Source: an uncultured Actinomycetes bacterium (GTDB lineage Bacteria; Actinomycetota; Thermoleophilia; Gaiellales; F1-60-MAGs149). From it: DNA of 8,406 nucleotides. The notes under the pieces are model-generated. The model saw only the letters and a list, made by a program, of their open reading frames with translations, had not been told where the DNA came from and did no database searches. Made by a program: the position numbers and the translations under genes. The DNA is taken from positions 1 to 8,406 of the forward strand of contig CAIQOY010000227.1 in assembly GCA_903873565.1 (NCBI GenBank), written 5' to 3'. Shown here one piece after another: positions 5,633-8,406 of this stretch. How positions within the stretch are numbered: the first letter of the stretch is position 1; the number at the start of each line of letters is the position of its first letter.

Positions 5633-7168
5633 TTGGCAACGGATTCCGGGGCACCCGAACCCGCGGTCGATGTCGTGAACCCGATGACGGGTCAGCATCG
5701 CCTCGCGTCGGGAGCGCTCAACACACGACAGGTGCTGTTCTGCTGCGTCACCGGCGCGGCGCCGATCTCGGCCATGCTCTTCAACGGCCCGGTCGGCATC
5801 CTCGGCGCCGGCTGGGCGGTTCCGGCCGCGTTCATCATCGCGACGATCGTGCTCACGATCTTCTCGGTCGGCTACATCGAGATGGCGCGCAACGTCAGCT
5901 CGGCCGGCGGCTTCTACTCGTTCGTCTCACACGGCCTCGGCAACGTGGTCGGCATGGGCACGGCCATCCTGATGGCGTTCTGCTACCTCGTCTTCTCGGC
6001 CGCGGTGGTCGGGGTGACGTCCTACTTCGGCGTCGCGAACTTCATGGAGTGGTTCGGCTGGGACATCCCCGTCTGGATCTTCCTGTTCGGCACGATCGCG
6101 GCGATGGTGGCGTTCACGTTCTTCCACATCGAGCTCACGGCCCGCGTGCTCGGCATCGCCCTGATCGCCGAGCTGGTCATCCTGCTCGTGTTCTCGTTCG
6201 CCGTGCTGTTCCGCGGCGGCGGCCCCGACGGGATCGTGTTCGAGTCGCTCAACCCGCTCGCGGTGTTCGACGGCGACAACAACATGGCCGTCGTGGCGGG
6301 CGCCACGGGCATCGCCCTGTTCGCCGCGTTCTGGTCGTGGGTCGGCTTCGAGATGGCCCCGAACTACGCGGAGGAGGCCCACGAGCCCAAGAAGGTCATG
6401 GCCCCGGCCATGTACGTGTCCGTGATCGGCCTCGGCGTCCTCTACGTCTTCGTGATGTGGATGTTCGTCTCGGCCTCCGGCAAGGCCGGCGCGGCGGAGC
6501 TCGTCAACCAGCAGTACGCGGGTGAGATCGGCTCGATCTTCTACCCGATGTCCGACCAGTTCGCCGGCTCGTGGCTGACCCTCGGCTTCGAGATCTTCAT
6601 CCTGACCGGCTCGTTCGCCTGCCAGCTGGCCTTCTTCAACACGGCCTGCCGGTACCTCTTCTCGATGGGCCGCGAGGGCGTGCTCCCGAGCGCGCTCGGC
6701 CGCACCCACCCGAAGCACAAGTCCCCGCACATCGCGGGCATCGTGGCCGGCATCTTCCTGGTCATCTGGGTCGGCGCGTTCTTCCTGTACGACTCGACCT
6801 ACCTCGGCGCGCTCCTGAAGCTCGGCACCTGGAGCCCGCTGCTCGGCGTCGCCGGCATCCTCGCCATCCAGGCGCTGGTGTCCCTGGCGATCATCGTCTA
6901 CTTCTCCAAGCAGAAGAAGATGCACTGGTTCAAGACCGGCCTCGCGCCGGCGCTGGCGATCGTCACCCAGCTCTACGCCGTGTACCTGCTCTTCAAGTAC
7001 CGCGGCGACCTGTCGGCGGCGGCGGGCGTGCCGTTCATCGACTACCTGTGGCTGTGGCCGATCATCGTGTTCGCGATCGGCGTGGTCATCGCGCTGGTCC
7101 TGCGCTCCACGAACCCGCAGAAGTACGCGGGCATCGGGCGCTACCTGCACGAGGACGTCGCCTCCTAG
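5633..7168 (+). CDS. APC-family amino acid/polyamine permease
   Basis: A 511-residue inner-membrane transporter of the amino acid-polyamine-organocation family, with about 12 hydrophobic helices between residues 33 and 490 and a short cytoplasmic N-terminus. Diagnostic segments are the helix-1 GAAPISAML, GFYSFVSHGLG (93-103) after helix 2, the helix-6 and loop motif FWSWVGFE...AEEAHEPKKVMAPAM (233-260), and RYLFSMGREGVLPSALG (340-356). Members import amino acids, GABA, putrescine or ethanolamine by cation symport or exchange; the substrate is not readable. Facing a gamma-glutamyl ligase operon, amine uptake is the natural guess. TTG 5633 is preferred because of the ribosome binding site just before it; ATG 5561 would add 24 residues (535 in total) but has a poor binding site and falls inside a -10-like hexamer. 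A terminator follows the TAG stop at 7166-7168. Confidence 0.92.
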   Translation: MATDSGAPEPAVDVVNPMTGQHRLASGALNTRQVLFCCVTGAAPISAMLFNGPVGILGAGWAVPAAFIIATIVLTIFSVGYIEMARNVSSAGGFYSFVSHGLGNVVGMGTAILMAFCYLVFSAAVVGVTSYFGVANFMEWFGWDIPVWIFLFGTIAAMVAFTFFHIELTARVLGIALIAELVILLVFSFAVLFRGGGPDGIVFESLNPLAVFDGDNNMAVVAGATGIALFAAFWSWVGFEMAPNYAEEAHEPKKVMAPAMYVSVIGLGVLYVFVMWMFVSASGKAGAAELVNQQYAGEIGSIFYPMSDQFAGSWLTLGFEIFILTGSFACQLAFFNTACRYLFSMGREGVLPSALGRTHPKHKSPHIAGIVAGIFLVIWVGAFFLYDSTYLGALLKLGTWSPLLGVAGILAIQALVSLAIIVYFSKQKKMHWFKTGLAPALAIVTQLYAVYLLFKYRGDLSAAAGVPFIDYLWLWPIIVFAIGVVIALVLRSTNPQKYAGIGRYLHEDVAS

Positions 7169-7182
7169 GGAAGGCCTCGGAG

Positions 7183-7216
7183 GGGCCCCGTCCGCCTCGG
7201 CGGGCGGGGCCCTTTT
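7183..7216 (+). terminator. rho-independent terminator after the permease
   Basis: GGGCCCCGTCCGCC (7183-7196) can pair with GGCGGGCGGGGCCC (7199-7212), with one G-U pair. The apex would open to a CTCG-type tetraloop, giving a stem of about 13 bp. TTTT (7213-7216) follows directly. It starts 14 bases after the permease stop and insulates the downstream P450. Confidence 0.85.
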
Positions 7217-7248
7217 CCGTTTCCACCGGGGTCTGTAGGATTGCGGCC
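7217..7248 (+). promoter_or_regulatory. short leader/promoter space of the second P450
   Basis: Only 32 bases separate the terminator from ATG 7249. TAGGAT at 7236-7241 can be read two ways. AGGA is a weak ribosome binding site with 8-base spacing, or TAGGAT (TAnnnT) is a -10 box so close to ATG that the transcript would be leaderless. No convincing -35 is seen. Confidence 0.35.
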
Positions 7249-8406
7249 ATGGCGGCGACCGAGGAGGACCTCGCCGGGGTCGACATCATCACCCCGGAGA
7301 TCTGGGAGGAGGCGGTCCCGCACGACGCCTTCCGGCGCCTGCGCCGCGAGGACCCCGTGCACTGGCACCCCGAGCCGGCCCCCAACCACGGGTTCTGGGC
7401 GGTGACGCGCCACGAGGACGTGATCCGGGTCTCGAAGGACACCGCCACGTTCTCATCCGGCGAGGGCCTCACCATGCTCGAGGAGGTCGAGCCCGACTCG
7501 ATCGAGAAGCGGCGCTCCCTGATCGACTCCGACGCGCCGCTCCACAACCACCTGCGGCGGATCGTCAGCCCGCTCTTCACGCCGAAGGCGATCGCGGGCC
7601 ACGAGGCCTACGCGCGCGAGGTGGCCGGGCGGCTGCTCGACCGCGCCCAGGAGAAGGGCTCGTTCGACTGGGTGCTCGACGTCGCCGAGCCCCTGCCGAT
7701 CACGGTGCTGCTGAGCATCCTCGGCGTGCCCGCGGGCGACGCCGACCGCATGATCGAGCTGTCGAACCAGATGATCGCGATCGACGACCCCGACTACGCG
7801 CCCGACTACGACAGCCTGCCCGCGGGCGTCGACCCGAAGGACCTGCCGTTCGGGTCGCCGGCCTCGTACCACGTCTTCGAGTACGGCCGGGCCCTCGGCG
7901 AGGAGCGCCGCGCGCACCCCGAGGACGACCTCGTCTCGCGGCTGATCCACAGCGAGGTGGACGGCGAGCGGCTCACCGAGCTCGAGTACTCGAACATGTT
8001 CCAGATCCTGATCCTGGCGGGCAACGAGACGACGCGCACGACGCTGACCCACGGGATGAAGGCCTTCCTCGACCACCCCGACCAGTGGCGGCGGCTGCGC
8101 GACGACCCGTCCCTGATGGACCCGGCGGTCGAGGAGATCATCCGCTGGGCGACGCCCGTCCTCTACATGCGCCGCACGGCCCGCGAGGACGCCGTGCTCG
8201 GCGGCCGGGAGATCGCGAAGGGCGACAAGGTCGTGATGTGGTACATCAGCGCCAACTACGACGAGGACGCCTTCGCCGACCCCTACGCCTTCGACATCAC
8301 CCGGAGCCCGAACCCGCACCACGGCTTCGGCGGCGGCGGCCCGCACTTCTGCCTCGGCGCCTGGCTCGCGCGCCTGCAGATCCGCGTGCTGTTCGAGGAG
8401 TGCCTC
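7249..8406 (+). CDS. cytochrome P450, CYP125-like (3' end outside the window)
   Basis: From ATG 7249 the frame is open to the last base, giving 386 residues; about 30 C-terminal residues are probably missing. The P450 landmarks are complete: C-helix HNHLRRIVSPLFTPK (99-113, with His99 and Arg103 in the heme-propionate positions), I-helix LAGNETT (256-262), ExxR Glu296/Arg299 in EEIIRWATP, and heme loop FGGGGPHFCLG with Cys368. It is obviously a paralogue of the P450 at 4153-5418: DPVHWHPEP, GSFDWV, RRIVSPLFTPK and RWATP are identical, and YISANYDED against YISANFDEE is nearly so. It shares the long F-G segment with LPFGSPA (199-205). Its relatives hydroxylate steroid side chains, branched chains or terpenes; the substrate here is unknown. 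It follows a strong terminator, so it probably has its own promoter. Confidence 0.93.
   Translation, partial: MAATEEDLAGVDIITPEIWEEAVPHDAFRRLRREDPVHWHPEPAPNHGFWAVTRHEDVIRVSKDTATFSSGEGLTMLEEVEPDSIEKRRSLIDSDAPLHNHLRRIVSPLFTPKAIAGHEAYAREVAGRLLDRAQEKGSFDWVLDVAEPLPITVLLSILGVPAGDADRMIELSNQMIAIDDPDYAPDYDSLPAGVDPKDLPFGSPASYHVFEYGRALGEERRAHPEDDLVSRLIHSEVDGERLTELEYSNMFQILILAGNETTRTTLTHGMKAFLDHPDQWRRLRDDPSLMDPAVEEIIRWATPVLYMRRTAREDAVLGGREIAKGDKVVMWYISANYDEDAFADPYAFDITRSPNPHHGFGGGGPHFCLGAWLARLQIRVLFEECL

Noticed and set aside
4318..6525. A 735-codon open frame on the plus strand across the first P450 and into the permease
   Set aside because: It is an antisense shadow of the P450 and an out-of-frame shadow of the permease: Arg/Val/Gly-rich with no domain pattern, as expected in very GC-rich DNA.
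7453..8346. A 297-codon open frame on the minus strand at the right end
   Set aside because: It is a shadow of the second P450, whose plus-strand frame carries all P450 motifs but has no stop inside the window.

Overview
This 8.4 kb window is very GC-rich chromosomal DNA with a strong G/C preference at third codon positions. It uses GTG and TTG starts and has clear GGAGG-type ribosome binding sites. That style, together with the gene content (CYP125-like P450s, a glutamine-synthetase-like ligase next to a P450, Lys/Ala/Pro-rich protein tails), fits an actinomycete in the broad sense. Thermoleophilia-type soil lineages are possible, but there is no rRNA or marker gene here to settle it. I see no tRNA, rRNA, CRISPR array, insertion sequence or phage gene.

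Layout. (1) Bases 1-1234, + strand: the 3' end of an alpha/beta hydrolase, followed one base later by a complete EamA/DMT-type exporter. (2) Bases 1238-5418, - strand, read right to left: a cytochrome P450 (4153-5418), a glutamine-synthetase-superfamily gamma-glutamyl ligase (2782-4089), and a 508-residue protein that looks like a divergent nitroreductase with a histone-like basic N-terminal tail (1238-2764). Spacings are 63 and 17 bases, so this is a likely operon. Its end meets the exporter tail to tail with 3 bases between. (3) Bases 5419-5632: a divergent control region with an 11-bp direct repeat and small palindromes. (4) Bases 5633-7168, + strand: a 12-helix APC amino acid/polyamine permease, most likely starting at TTG 5633, with a strong terminator at 7183-7216. 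(5) Bases 7249-8406, + strand: a second P450, clearly related to the first, cut off by the window edge. It lacks an in-window stop codon but is an unmistakable gene.

How they may work together. The permease, gamma-glutamyl ligase and P450 are the kinds of parts used to take up an amine, mask it by gamma-glutamylation and oxidise it. P450 genes beside glutamine-synthetase-like genes are known from mycobacterial secondary-amine (piperidine/morpholine) degradation loci. Here the P450s look CYP125-like, no ferredoxin or reductase is in the window, and an unassigned flavin-enzyme-like protein takes the third operon slot. The locus may therefore be an undescribed variant of amine or amino-compound catabolism. 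The individual family calls are mostly firm; the pathway is inference.
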